DNA of 64,000 nucleotides from Phaseolus vulgaris. Taxonomy: Eukaryota; Streptophyta; Magnoliopsida; Fabales; Fabaceae. The stretch's first letter is position 1. Every line of letters begins with the position of its first letter. Positions 10,647 through 20,971 of the stretch are shown here, in pieces. The position numbers and the translations under genes were made by a program. The stretch is from NCBI RefSeq assembly GCF_000499845.2, contig NC_023759.2, positions 17,452,272 to 17,516,271 on the forward strand, in the 5' to 3' direction. The notes beneath the pieces were generated by a model that was not told the origin of the DNA, ran no database searches, and saw only the letters and a list, made by a program, of their open reading frames with translations.

Positions 10647-11625
10647 ATGGCTCACACGAAGTCCACCGCTAATCCTCCTTCTTCATCGCGAAACCCTCCA
10701 CCCAAAACTCGTAGGGTTGTCCCTGGTACAAATCCTCCACCAACACGCAACCTCTCACGAGCCTCTGGTGCTCCCTCCACACAGGCCGAGAGGCCTACCT
10801 CTTCTCACGCCAACCCTACCCAGGCAACTCCACCACTCGCCGGTGGAGCCTCCCTTCCTCCGCAAGACTACAAGGAGCTCTATCCTTGGGCCACCCCGGC
10901 TCTGCTGAAAGAGACCTCGTCAATAAATACTGAGTTGGGTGTGCTTCGACTGAAGAAAGGAGATCAACCCGACCTTTCATTTCATAAGGAGCATGATAAC
11001 AAAGTGACCGTGCTGCCTTGCCTCCCGGGAGAACCGATCTGTGCGGATGATAAGGGGAACAACGGCGAGTTGTTCTGCTTCATCTACGCCACACTGTTCA
11101 AGAAAGTGAAACTTAGGTTTCCTTTTACTCGTTTCGAGAGAGAGCTACTGACCGAGCTCAACATCGCCCCTGCCCAACTTCATCCCAACAACTGGGCGTT
11201 CGTAAGGGCGTTCCAAATTCTCTGGGCGCACTTGGGGCTGCCGGCTTCGGTCGATGTCGTCCTCTTCCTATTTGAGGCAAAGAATCCCGGAGATCGCCCC
11301 TGGGTCAGCTTGAATGGGATTGCTGGGAGGTCAATCCTCTCAATCTTCCAGCAATCTTATAAAGACTGGACGGGGAAGTTCGTCCAGGTGTGCCAGAACG
11401 ATCAAGACCCCTCACTGCTTGACGGCTTCCCCCTGTATTGGGTAAACAAGGGAAACAAAGATTTCAAGGACAACTTCAGGAGACCAAGAAGTCTTGACAA
11501 CATGGGGGAGTTAGACAAAGATCTTTGTCTCTTCTGAAAGAGTGTGGCTGCTGCCAACATCACCTTCCCCACTGCCTCAATAATTCCCTTCGAGTTCTTC
11601 GAGAGCCAACTCGAAATGCACATAG
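10647..11625 (+). pseudogene. Antisense gene of Tat element A, exon 1 (putative gypsy-type transposon domain)
   Basis: This ORF runs opposite to gag-pol of element A. It begins MAHTKSTANPP, continues with a Pro/Ser-rich N-terminus to about residue 75, then a globular part with PDLSFHKEHD, GELFCFIYATLFKKVKLRFP and PNNWAFVRAFQILW. This resembles the Pfam family called putative gypsy type transposon (PF04195, from memory), known as an extra ORF in Tat elements. A TGA at 11535 replaces the Trp codon of copy C, so exon 1 is broken. Beyond that stop the frame continues to a GT splice-donor-like site at 11626. Spliced to exon 2 the frame is kept (phase 1). The molecular function is unknown. Confidence 0.75.
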
Positions 11626-11843
11626 GTTAGCCCCTACCCCAGCACCAAGACTCTCGCTTCGCGTTAAAACTGACTTAGCATTTTTACCATTCTGTTTTTG
11701 GCATTCCATTATTCTGTATTGGCCTTGATCATTCATCCATGTACTCCTTGTGTTATCTCTGTATGAATATACTCCACCATGTACTCCTTGTGTTATCATT
11801 CATCCATCCACCGAGTTGCTCATCTATCCTTTACCTTGTGCAG
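11626..11843 (+). other. Inferred intron of the antisense gene in A (218 bp)
   Basis: The segment begins GTTAGC and ends TTGTGCAG, and it contains several T-rich runs. Its removal joins ...His-Ile to Asp-Asn-Met-Leu-Gly-Lys in frame. Element C has the same arrangement with a 190-bp intron, also GTTAG...GCAG, at the same codon. No transcript evidence is available here. Confidence 0.65.
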
Positions 11844-13249
11844 ATAACATGTTGGGAAAAGGAAAACTGGCGGAATTGAGGGCGATCGCCCGATCCCACA
11901 AGCTTGCGGCGGGCTCCCAAACTGTGCCCAACTCGGTGGTGGAGATCGCCGCTGCCCAAGGAAAGACTCCTCCCCGAGGTCCAACTTCTTCTGGGGTACT
12001 ACTCGCCCAAGAAAGGAAAAAACTAGTTTTGAGGAAACCCAAAAGGAAGACTCCTCAGGTGGTGCAAGAGGAAGAAGATGATGATGAAGAGACTGAGGAT
12101 GGCCTCATCATTAAGAGGAAAAGGGTGGCCACCTCTACACCACCTGCACTCCCAACACCAACACCGCCCTCACCTCCAGCTCCGCTAGAACCAGTCCAAG
12201 CAACACCCCTGGCTGCCGCGCCCCCAGTGGTTGAAAGCAGCGGCCCTAACTACGCAGAGAACCCTCCAAGCGCCTCAACACCGTTTATATCTGTCGGAAA
12301 GGGTCCTCCTTCCACCACATCCATCGCTGGGGCTGCCTTAGGAGAAGATGAGGGCGCTCAGGCTTCGCCAATACTTATAACAGAATCTCCGACCTCACCG
12401 CCACGCCTAGAAGCCCCCCTTGCTCTACAAGCTCAAGAGGGTGGTGGTGAAAGTCAACATCAAACCCCACCAGCGCCTCCAGCATCAGCCTCAAGCCTCC
12501 CAGATCCCTCTAAAGAGACCTTGGGACCCTTCGCAGCTCAACTGAAGATCATGGCGGAAGATCTTCCTTTGCTCGTATCAAGAGCTGTGAAGGAGTCACT
12601 CAAGAAGCTCCAAGAGGAGAACTCCGCGCTTAAGGAGTCAAACCTTATGATAAGGGCTGAGGCTGAAAAACTCTCTTGCAATCTGATGATGGTGGAGATC
12701 GAACATTCAAGGCTGGAGGACGCAATGGATGCCGAGCTAAGGAACACACGCAAGGAAGCCTCCGATCTGCGCCAAAAACTGCACACCCAGCTTCAAGAGA
12801 AAATTGACCTGGAGAGTAAGTTGGTTCCATACAGGGTCAAGGTGGCAGATATGGAGGCCGCACGAAAGGCTGAAGCTTCCATGGTGGAGAAGCTTGAAAA
12901 GAGATCAGCAGACAGGGAGATCCTCCTAGGGAAGGTTGAGAAGGAAAGGGACAAGGCTCTTGCTGAGCTCGCCGAAGCTCGTGAGGAGACCAAAAAGATT
13001 GCTGCAGAGCTGACACAGACTCGGGATGAGGGCAAAAAAGCTGCTGAAGAACTCACTCGATCTCATGAGAAAAAAGAAGATCTGAAGAAGCAAACTCATG
13101 AGCTCGAGCAGAGCGCTGCTCAAGTCCTCTCCGCCGGGTTCGACCCCGCTCTGGAGCAAGTAGCATGCCAATACCCTGAGCTCGACCTTTCCATGGTGTC
13201 GATCTGCAACGAAGTGGTGGATGGGAAGATTGTACCCTCTGAAGACTAA
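11844..13249 (+). CDS. Antisense gene of Tat element A, exon 2 (coiled-coil protein)
   Basis: The exon starts just before MLGKGKLAELRAIARSHK and runs to a TAA at 13247-13249. It encodes a low-complexity Pro/Ser/Ala/Thr-rich middle (about 12120-12530), then a long heptad-rich coiled coil (about 12540-13120) rich in Glu, Lys and Leu, and a conserved tail (DLSMVSICNEVVDGKIVPSED). The coiled coil suggests self-association or binding to another protein. Copy C has a homologous 3' exon with the same tail. Conservation of the open frame in two old copies suggests past selection, but function is unknown. Confidence 0.75.
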
Positions 13250-14245
13250 CTGCCTCTCCCCATCACCTCTTCTTCGAAACTTGTCGTTTATCCTTTGTTT
13301 GTAATAACTATTTGTGTATAGACTTGAATTGACGCTGCATATATAATTTTCATTTCTTGAATATCGTCTTTCTATTTACCTTGCATGCTTTTGCCTCAAT
13401 TTGCTGTGGGGTTAACTAACGTAACCGGTGAAACTTACTCAACTGCATCAACTCAGCAATACTCGGGCTTAACCCTTCACATACTGCTTTTAACTTGAGT
13501 AAACTGTTAATCTTATAACAACTTATCAAACTGTTAACTCAAAGTAAACTTGAGCAACTATTAACTCTTTAGCGATGATATTTAACATAACTTGTGAACT
13601 TAAGGCAACAAACCTTACCATAAATCACATACTAGGCAGCAGGTTTTAACTCAAACTAGTATTAAAATACAGTTTACCTGATCTGCCAAGCAAGGTGACC
13701 CCTTACTCCTGTCATCGCCTGGAACTCTTCTGATCGCCGTACAGCCCATTCGCTATCTCAACCCTCACGCTGTAGGGTTCTGGCGATGCGATCTTTCTTA
13801 CTTTCATAACTTGATCATTGTTCCCTCATCTGGGGGTAGAGGCGCCTTTCGGATCCTTCTCTACCTCCCTGAGTTTTAGAACAATGATCTGGATAGTGAG
13901 GTATTTTCTTCGAACCTACTTCAGTTATCCTTTTAACTTCTTCCACCCTTCACGCCGTACCTGAACTCGTTTAACACGAGAGGGATTTTTTCTATCTTCG
14001 CACCGCCTGCAAGCGTGGAAACTTTATCTGGTCTTACTGGGTCAATATTGATGTTTCACTTAAAGGGGAAAAGGCGTTTTCCTTCAACCTTCCCTTCCCA
14101 CCGTTTAAGGTCACGAACACCCCTGACCTTTCAGTTCATCTTGCCTGAACTCACTCTGAGGTGAGAAGGACTTTCTCTGGTGCCTCAGCTTGCCCAGGGT
14201 GTACATCTCCTCCCCCATGGATGCACTGAGGACTTTTAACCTGTT

Positions 14246-14413
14246 CTCGCCTGCACTCACTCAAAGGCGAGGAGGACTTCTTCTGTTCTCGCCTGCACTC
14301 GCTCAAGGGCGAGGAGGACTTCCTCTGTTCTTGCCTGCACTCGCTCAAAGGCGAGGAGGACTTCTTCTGTTCTCGCCTGCACTCGCTCGAAGGTGAGGAG
14401 GACTTCTTCTGTT
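14246..14413. repeat. 42-bp minisatellite in the 3' region of A (4 copies)
   Basis: Units that begin CTCGCCTGCACTC recur at 14246, 14288, 14330 and 14372, an exact 42-bp spacing. Short open frames on both strands here are by-products of the period being a multiple of three. Confidence 0.88.
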
Positions 14414-14455
14414 GCCTCAAGACGCACGAGAGCGTTGAGGTCTTTAATCATCACT

Positions 14456-14600
14456 GGTGCCTCCGATCGCCGAAAGACGATGAGGTCTTTTAAACTTTTT
14501 AACTATTGCCGCCGATCGCTGAAAGACGATGGGAACTTTAAAACTTTTAACTGATGCCGCCAATCGCCGAAAAACGATGGGGACTTTAAAACTTTTAACT
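14456..14600. repeat. Short degenerate repeat with GATCGCCGAAAGACGATG core
   Basis: Three roughly 45-50-bp units share GCC.CC.ATCGC.GAA..ACGATG followed by GACTTTAAAACTTTTAACT-like sequence. Element C has a related but shorter version at about 30925-31010. Confidence 0.7.
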
Positions 14601-14835
14601 AGAAAGCATGTAATATAACTTTGTCGTTGCCTTAGATCACGTACGAGTGATAAGGTCTTTTTTCTAAAAACTTTCAAAACAACAAGCATGCAATCTTAGA
14701 AACTTTAAACTTGAAAACTCTTCTTTATTGGGTGGCCTCATTAAAAACCCTCCTTAGGGAAAAAATAGTGCCCCCTTGAACAATTTTAACAGAAAGCATG
14801 TAAATCTCTTCATGTTTGTCTTTACTTACAAGGCT

Positions 14836-16800
14836 TTAACTGTAATATAATTTGAGATGCGTGGCGTTCCAAGTGCGAGGAATCGCCCCTCCTTCTAACG
14901 TCTCTAAGCGGTAGGCGCCGTTCCCGAGCACCTCAGTTATTCTGAACGGTCCCGTCCACTTAGGTGATAACTTGTTCTCCATCTTGTATTGATGGGCCTT
15001 CCTCATCACCAGGTTGCCCCCTCTGAACCGCCTCGGCATTACCTTAGAGTTATACCTTCGCTCAATCCTCCTCTTTACTGCTTCGGCCTTCACTCTCGCC
15101 TCCTCCTTGACCTCATCCAGTAAATCCAGATTCATTCTTCTTTCTTCGTTCGAGTCTTCCGCCACAAAGTTCTGGAATCTCGGCGAGCTTTCCTGGATTT
15201 CGACTGGAATCATCGCATCACACCCATAAACCAGGCTAAACGGGGTCTCGTGGCTTCCTGACTGTTCAGTGGTATGGTACGCCCAAACTATGCGGGGTAC
15301 CTCTTCAGCCCACGATCCCTTAGCTTTCTCTAGTCTTCTCTTTAAACCTCTCAGCAACACCCTATTGGCAGACTCCACTTGGCCATTCGTCTGTGGGTGC
15401 TCAACGGATGCAAACACCTGTTGTATTCCCACCTCTTCGCACAGCTTTTTCAACAGGTGACTTGCAAACTGAGTCCCATTGTCCGACACCAGGCGTTTAG
15501 GCACACCAAACCGGCACACAATGTTCTTCCATACAAAGCTTTCGATCTTATGTGCGGTGATCTGGGCTACTGGCTCCGCTTCGATCCACTTGGTGAAGTA
15601 TTCAATCGCCACTACCAAGTACTTCATCTGCCTGACCGGCAATGGGAAGGGTCCCAGAATGTCGATTCCCCAAGTGTGAAACGGCCAGGGGCTATAAATT
15701 GACTTCAGCTCTTCTAGGGGTGCCTTGTGCCAATCGGCGTGCTGCTGACATTGCTTGCAACATTGAGCATACTTCTTGCAGTCCTCCCTCATCGTTGGCC
15801 AGTAATAACCTGCACGGAGAGCTCTTGCAGCCAAAGCTCGACCCCCGATGTGACTCCCACATATACCTTCATGGAGCTCGGCCATAATCCTTGTACATTT
15901 TTCTTCGTGCACACATACTAGGAGTGGGTGTGTAAACCCAAACCTGAACAGCTCGCCGTCGATCAAGGTGAACTTGCTAGAGTTCTTCTTTATCTTCCTA
16001 GCCTCCGTCGGATCCAGCGGGAGAACGCCATCTGCCAGGCAGCGCTGGTATTGCGTTATCCATGTGTCTGGCCTATGCGTAGCGCAGACCTGCGTTACGT
16101 TCACCCTCTCCCCTCGACATGCTCTTATTCTGGGCGTTCTCAAGGTCTCCTGGGTTAAAGACCTGTGACTTCTCGCCCCTCTCCCCGTCGACTTACTTAT
16201 CTGAAGAACCTGGTGATCTGCTACAAACGCCCTAGGCGTCTTCAGAGTTTCTTGAATAACGGTCCTCTGCCTACCCCCCTTGCCCGAGCTGGCGAGCTTG
16301 GCTAGCAGGTCAGCTCGGGCATTTTGCTCCCTGGGTACATGCACCACCTCGAACGAGGCAAAGGAACCCTTCAACTCCTGCACATACTCCAGGTAAGCCG
16401 CCATTTGTGGATCCTTGGCCTGGAACTCGCCTGTTACTTGACCCGTGACCAACAACGAGTCACTCTTGGCCACCAACACCTTAGCTCCCATCTCCTTAGC
16501 CAACAAGATACCTGCAATCAACGCCTCATATTCTGCTTGATTGTTACTAGCTTTAAAGGCAAACCTCAGGGACTGTTCTATCAGCACGTCGTCGGGCCCT
16601 TCTAGAATGACTCCAGCACCGCTGCCCTGCTGGTTAGACGATCCGTCCACCGAAAGTACCCAACGAAAATCGTCCCCCTCAATTCGTGCTGCTTCTGACG
16701 AGAGCTCGACCACAAAATCAGCGAGAATCTGCCCCTTGATCGGTCCTCGGGGTTCGTATTTGATGTCGAACTCTGACAGCTCCACTGCCCACTTCACCAT
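14836..16800 (-). CDS. Archaeal-type RNase H and integrase of Tat element A
   Basis: This 654-codon open stretch is the C-terminal part of gag-pol. Residues 45-170 form a second RNase H with candidate catalytic D52 (VDGSS), E90 (NNQAEYEAL), D114 (KSDSLL) and D164 (ARADLL), the hallmark of the Tat lineage. Residues 310-351 hold an integrase zinc finger (H310, H317, C348, C351). Residues 380-476 hold the catalytic core D380 (WGIDILGP), D440 (VSDNGTQF) and E476 (GQVES), with 35 residues between D440 and E476. The tail ends NATHLKLYYS. The Met at 16800 is internal to the polyprotein, not a true start. This part is itself intact. Confidence 0.88.
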   Translation of the reverse strand: MVKWAVELSEFDIKYEPRGPIKGQILADFVVELSSEAARIEGDDFRWVLSVDGSSNQQGSGAGVILEGPDDVLIEQSLRFAFKASNNQAEYEALIAGILLAKEMGAKVLVAKSDSLLVTGQVTGEFQAKDPQMAAYLEYVQELKGSFASFEVVHVPREQNARADLLAKLASSGKGGRQRTVIQETLKTPRAFVADHQVLQISKSTGRGARSHRSLTQETLRTPRIRACRGERVNVTQVCATHRPDTWITQYQRCLADGVLPLDPTEARKIKKNSSKFTLIDGELFRFGFTHPLLVCVHEEKCTRIMAELHEGICGSHIGGRALAARALRAGYYWPTMREDCKKYAQCCKQCQQHADWHKAPLEELKSIYSPWPFHTWGIDILGPFPLPVRQMKYLVVAIEYFTKWIEAEPVAQITAHKIESFVWKNIVCRFGVPKRLVSDNGTQFASHLLKKLCEEVGIQQVFASVEHPQTNGQVESANRVLLRGLKRRLEKAKGSWAEEVPRIVWAYHTTEQSGSHETPFSLVYGCDAMIPVEIQESSPRFQNFVAEDSNEERRMNLDLLDEVKEEARVKAEAVKRRIERRYNSKVMPRRFRGGNLVMRKAHQYKMENKLSPKWTGPFRITEVLGNGAYRLETLEGGAIPRTWNATHLKLYYS

Positions 16801-17142
16801 TCTCCCAGCTACATCAGGCTTCTTTAAGACTTTCTAGATAGGCAAGTCGGTCATCACCAACACCGTAAAGCTTTGAAAATAGTTGCGCAACCTCCTCGTC
16901 GAGAATACAACTGCCAGTGCAGCTTTCTCCAAGGCCTGATACCTTACTTCTGGGCCTTGTAACACCTTGCTAACGAAGTAGATAGGTTTCTGAGTCTAAT
17001 CTTGATCTTGGGCGAGCACCGCACTCACCGCCCTCTCAGTTACAGCAAAATACAACCTGAGAGGGGTTCCTACCAAAGGCTTGCACAAAACCGGCGGGCT
17101 CGCCAGGTACTCTTTAAGCTTTACGAAAGCTTCTTCGCATTC
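16801..17142 (-). pseudogene. First RNase H of element A, interrupted
   Basis: This piece connects reverse transcriptase to the second RNase H. It reads through LRLYFAVTERAVSAVL, where active Ty3/gypsy RNase H domains carry a catalytic Asp, so the domain is degenerate by sequence. Two in-frame TAG codons (near 16997 and 16836) replace CAG codons seen in copy C. A third TAG at 17143 replaces AAG. Confidence 0.8.
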
Positions 17143-19758
17143 CTACGACCAGACAAACCTATTGTTTCGCCTTAAGCATTGGAAATACGGATGGCCTTTC
17201 TCTCCACTAGCTGACACGAAACGAGATAGGGCGGCCATCCGACCTGTAAGCTGCTGCACCTCCTTTACGGTAGCCGGGCTTCTCATCGCCAAGATGGCAA
17301 CACACTTATCAGGATTTGCTTCAATTCCCCTTTCAGTCAAGAGGAAACCCAAGAACTTCCCTGCCTCTACGCCAAAAATGCACTTCTCGGGGTTTAGCTT
17401 TAATTTGTACTTGGCGATCGTGGTAAACAGCTCCTCCAGATCTGAGATGTGCTTGCTTTTTTCTAGCAAAGTCACGACCATATCATCTACGTACGCTTGC
17501 ACATTCCTTCCCAGCATCGGTGCAAGTACCTTGTCCATCAACCTTTGGTACGTGGCCCCTGCATTTTTCAACCCGAAGGGCATCACTTTGTAGCAGTAGC
17601 ACGATCTCTCAGTCATGAAGGCGGTCTTCTCTTCATCCATAGGATGCATCTTAATCTGGTTGTACCCAGAGAAGGCATCGAGGAAGCTCAACAACTTGCA
17701 CCCTGCTGCACTGTCGACCAGGGCGTCTATACTTGGCAAAGGGTATGAATCCTTTGGGCAAGCCTTGTTTAGATCCGTGAAGTCGACGCACATGCGCCAC
17801 TTCCCGTTACTCTTCCTCACCAGCACGACATTGGCCAACCATTCAGGGTACTGGACTTCCCTGATATGACGCGCGACGAGGAGCTTTTGCGTTTCGTCCC
17901 TAATCGCCCGTCTTCTCTCCTCATTAAACATTCTTCTTCTCTGTCGCACTGGTCTGACCTGTATGTCCATGGCTAGGTGGTGACACAAGAAATCGGGATC
18001 GATTCCCGGCATGTCTGAAGTAGACCATGCAAAAGCATCCAGATGCCTTTCTATCACCTTGGCGATCTGGTCTTGTATCTCACCTTCCAAAGATCTTCCC
18101 AACTTGAAGACCTTGCCCCCGATCTCCCTCTCAAGCCACTCCTCGACGGGTTTGGGCCTTGTTTCACTGGCGATCACCGCCCTGGCGATTCCCGATTCCC
18201 TAGCCTCCTCTGGGCGGTTTCTCGCCTCTTCCTCCCGATCGGCATTCTTTCCCCCTGCTTCGGCGTCCACCATGACGACATCGCCTTCGGCGGTCACTTC
18301 CATCGCCGCGTCGACAACTCGTCCCTCTGCTACCCCAGGCTCCACACCGGGAGCTGGTGTCGTGGTGACGTAGCTCACCGACCTCTTGGTCTTGAGGCTG
18401 TTTTCGTAACACTTCTTTGCCTTCTTCTGGTCAGACCTTATGGTGATCACCACCCCTTCCATCGACGGCAATTTAACCTTCATGTGCCTGGTTGAGGGCA
18501 CAACTCCTATTCTGTTGAGGGTCGGTCTTCCCAACAGAATGTTATACGCCGAGGGGGCATTCACGACGAGGTACTTGATCTTCTTCGTCCTCGAGGCCGC
18601 CTCGTCTGTGAACGTGGTTCTCAACTCAATGTACCCCCTGACCTCCACCTGGTAGCCAGCGTACCCATACAAGCATCCTCCGTAGGGCCTTAACTGGTCA
18701 AGGGGTAATTGCAGCTTGGTGAAAGTCGGCCAGAACATGACATCTGCCGAGCTTCCTTGATCCAACAGTACCCGATGGACCTTCCTTCCCGCCGTGACTA
18801 GCGAGATAACTATGGGATCGTTGTCATGAGGCACAACGTCCCTGAGATCCTCCTTTGTGAACGTAATGTCCACATCTGGTGAGTGATCTTCGAACACATC
18901 TACTACCATCACAGACCTTGCATATTTCTTCCTTTGTGATGCAGTACATCCACCACCTGAGAAACCTCCAGCGATGGTGTGGATCTCGCCGTGAGTGGGC
19001 ACCTCATGCTGCTGGCCCTCACCGCTCGCCGGCTGAGAGCTCGACGTTTGCCCCGTTCTCTTGTCCAGTAGGTAGTCATTCAAGAAGCCGCTCTTGACCA
19101 AATCGTCGAGTTGGTAAACCAGGGCCAAGCATGAATCAAGGGAGTGACCAAAACTTTGGTGGAATTCGCACCATGCGTTCGGTTTTGGTCCTAACACCTT
19201 GTCTGAGACTTTCTCAAGCGCCTTAAGCCTGGCAGCTATGTTGGGAATGGCGATCAGGTCCGCCAATCCCATGACGAACTTGTACCTCGGGGGGCGATTG
19301 AACTCCCTAGGGCGCCCTGGACCCTTCCCCTTGTTTTTCTTTGGATCGTAAGGATGGCGAGTCCTTTGATCCTTTTTGGTCGCCGCCGTCTCCAGCACCC
19401 TCTGCGGCTGGATTCTAGTTTGGGCCTGTGACCTAGCAAGAGCCACATTCCCTCTCTTTTCTGCAACCTCGCTCTCGTCGACGATGTGGGCCACAGCAAG
19501 TCGCCGAATTTCAGCAAACGTGGCGGGGCGGCTCCTAATCAGCGCCTCGCTGAAAGGTCCAGGCAGTATGCCCTTTTTGAAGGCGTATACCAACATCTCC
19601 TCGTCCTTGGCAGGCGAGCGGACCATCTGTGCTCCGAAACGATTCAGATAGTCCCTGAGGGACTCTCCCTGATATTGCCTTACGTCGAACAGGTCGTAAG
19701 ACACCCTTGGTGGCGCCTTGTTCATGATGTACTGGTCGACGAAAAGCTTTGAGAACTG
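17143..19758 (-). pseudogene. Gag C-terminus, protease and reverse transcriptase of element A
   Basis: An 860-codon stretch runs from 19725 and reads in frame from the stop at 19759. Numbered from Met 19725, it holds the gag C-terminal part, a zinc-knuckle variant C186-H189-H194-C199, the GGFSGGGCTASQRKKYARSV block, a retropepsin with D322 in LDQGSS, and reverse transcriptase from about residue 590 with the catalytic YVDD at 745-748. It ends in TAG at 17143, before RNase H. Together with the neighbouring pieces it once formed one gag-pol frame. The Met at 19725 is internal. Confidence 0.88.
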
Positions 19759-20274
19759 CTAGAAACTGGTTATGTGACCTGTAGGCAGGCTAACGACCCA
19801 TTCCAGCGCTGTTCCCTGGAGTGTGCTCATAAATATCTTGCAATAAACTGCGTCTGAGCCTTCTGACAGCATCATCTGCGTGTGGAACACAGTGAGATGT
19901 GCTTCAGGATCCTCTATGCCGGTGAAAGAAGCTTTCACAGCTACCACGCTCGCAGGGATCACCGTGTCCGTGATCGCCTGAGCAAACGACAACGGAAAGA
20001 CGCGCGGCGACGATGACGGTGTAACTTCTTCATCGGTTGCGCGTCCTCTCTGCTCGTGAAGAGCTTGACGCAATTCCTCAGTGACCTTGCTGAGTTCCTC
20101 GTTTCTGGCCCGAGAGGAGACCAGGTCTTCGTGCATCTTCGCTTGCTCGACGTGCGACGCCTCCACATTTTCTTGCAACGCGCGCATGATCTCCATCATT
20201 TGCGCCATGGTCATGGCGCTTTCTTCAGCAGTTGGCACAACGGGACTTGGATGTGTACTTCTCATCTTTCTCAT
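19759..20274 (-). pseudogene. Gag N-terminus of element A
   Basis: This 171-codon piece starts MRKMRSTHPSPV, matching the start in copy C (MRKMRSNRSSPV), so the start is credible. It has a heptad-like region (residues 20-75) and the gag core (DPEAHLTVFHTQMM). A TAG ends it at HITSF, where copy C reads Gln (CAG). The frame continues directly with FSKLFVDQY in the next piece. Confidence 0.85.
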
Positions 20275-20620
20275 GAAATATCAACAGATCAAACTCGAAC
20301 GACCAGAACCTTCACCAGCGCAGCGATCGATCCAGCAATCAATCGGTCAGAACCTCCACAGAAACTCGCAATCTCAACACGAACCTCCTGCTTTTCCACT
20401 AAAATTCCCGATTCACCGATCGAAGACTCTAACGAACGGTAAAAACTTCGATTTACCGATTGAAACTCACACAAACGGTGAAAAACTTCAATTCACCGAT
20501 CGAAAACTCAAACAAACGGTGAAAAACATCGAAAATGGTTGCACCAGCACACAACCACACAAGAACTGCAGAAACTTCAAGAAACTCACGTTGTGGATGG
20601 GAAACACGTTTCAAATGCAA
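20275..20620 (-). other. Truncated 5' leader of element A
   Basis: The leader resembles that of C (for example the TCCCATCCACAACGTGAGTT-like block near 20590). It ends near 20611-20620 in a junction with CRM LTR sequence. The primer-binding site and 5' LTR expected upstream are missing. Confidence 0.7.
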
Positions 20621-20971
20621 CCGGCGCCTAAACCAAGTCATGAGGAAGGTGTGATCTCTTCTCTCACTTTGGCACCTCCTTATTTACTCCTACACCTATC
20701 TACTAACGCAACCCCCCCTCCTAAGACTCCTAACTAAAGACTAAAAGATGCTTTAACAATAGAGGTTTCTAATGTTTCCCTCTAAGCACCTTCAACCAAA
20801 GAAACTACAAAAAGAGAAAATAAACGTCCCCTAGCTCCTAAAGCTTTGAACATGCTTCTTGTAAGCCTTTGAGGTGGGCTTTGACCTCCATGGGTGTCCT
20901 CCACTTGAGCCTCAACCTCTTCTTGATCTTGGTGATTGGCCTCCATGTCCACTTGAGCTTGATCTCCATCA
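20621..20971 (-). repeat. CRM LTR fragment (right part of B 3' LTR)
   Basis: On the minus strand the LTR starts TGATGGAGATC at 20971, within the end of the B integrase frame. It runs about 350 bases and then breaks at GGCGCCGG. It resembles the LTR of fragment K more than that of J, so B and K belong to one CRM subfamily. Confidence 0.8.

Larger units (their letters stand above)
13250..14835. other. Spacer between pol and antisense gene of A, no gene
   Basis: The two genes of A converge on this 1.6-kb spacer. It holds the 3' ends of both transcripts and two minisatellites (14246-14413 and 14456-14600), and otherwise no coding sequence. The corresponding spacer in C (30676-32073) carries different repeat units. 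Confidence 0.7.
3957..20620 (-). mobile_element. Tat-lineage retrotransposon A with nested element D
   Basis: A is a Tat element on the minus strand. From right to left it holds a leader, gag, protease, reverse transcriptase, RNase H, archaeal-type RNase H, integrase, a repeat-rich spacer, an antisense two-exon gene on the plus strand, a polypurine tract and a 3' LTR. Its 5' LTR is missing: the leader runs straight into a B LTR fragment at about 20611-20630. Element D is inserted at 5329-10483, upstream of the antisense gene. Four stops in gag-pol and one in the antisense gene make this copy defective. Confidence 0.9.

Noticed and set aside
14151..14454. Repetitive Ser/Glu-rich ORFs of 65-89 codons
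   Set aside because: They are translations of the 42-bp minisatellite in the 3' region of element A.
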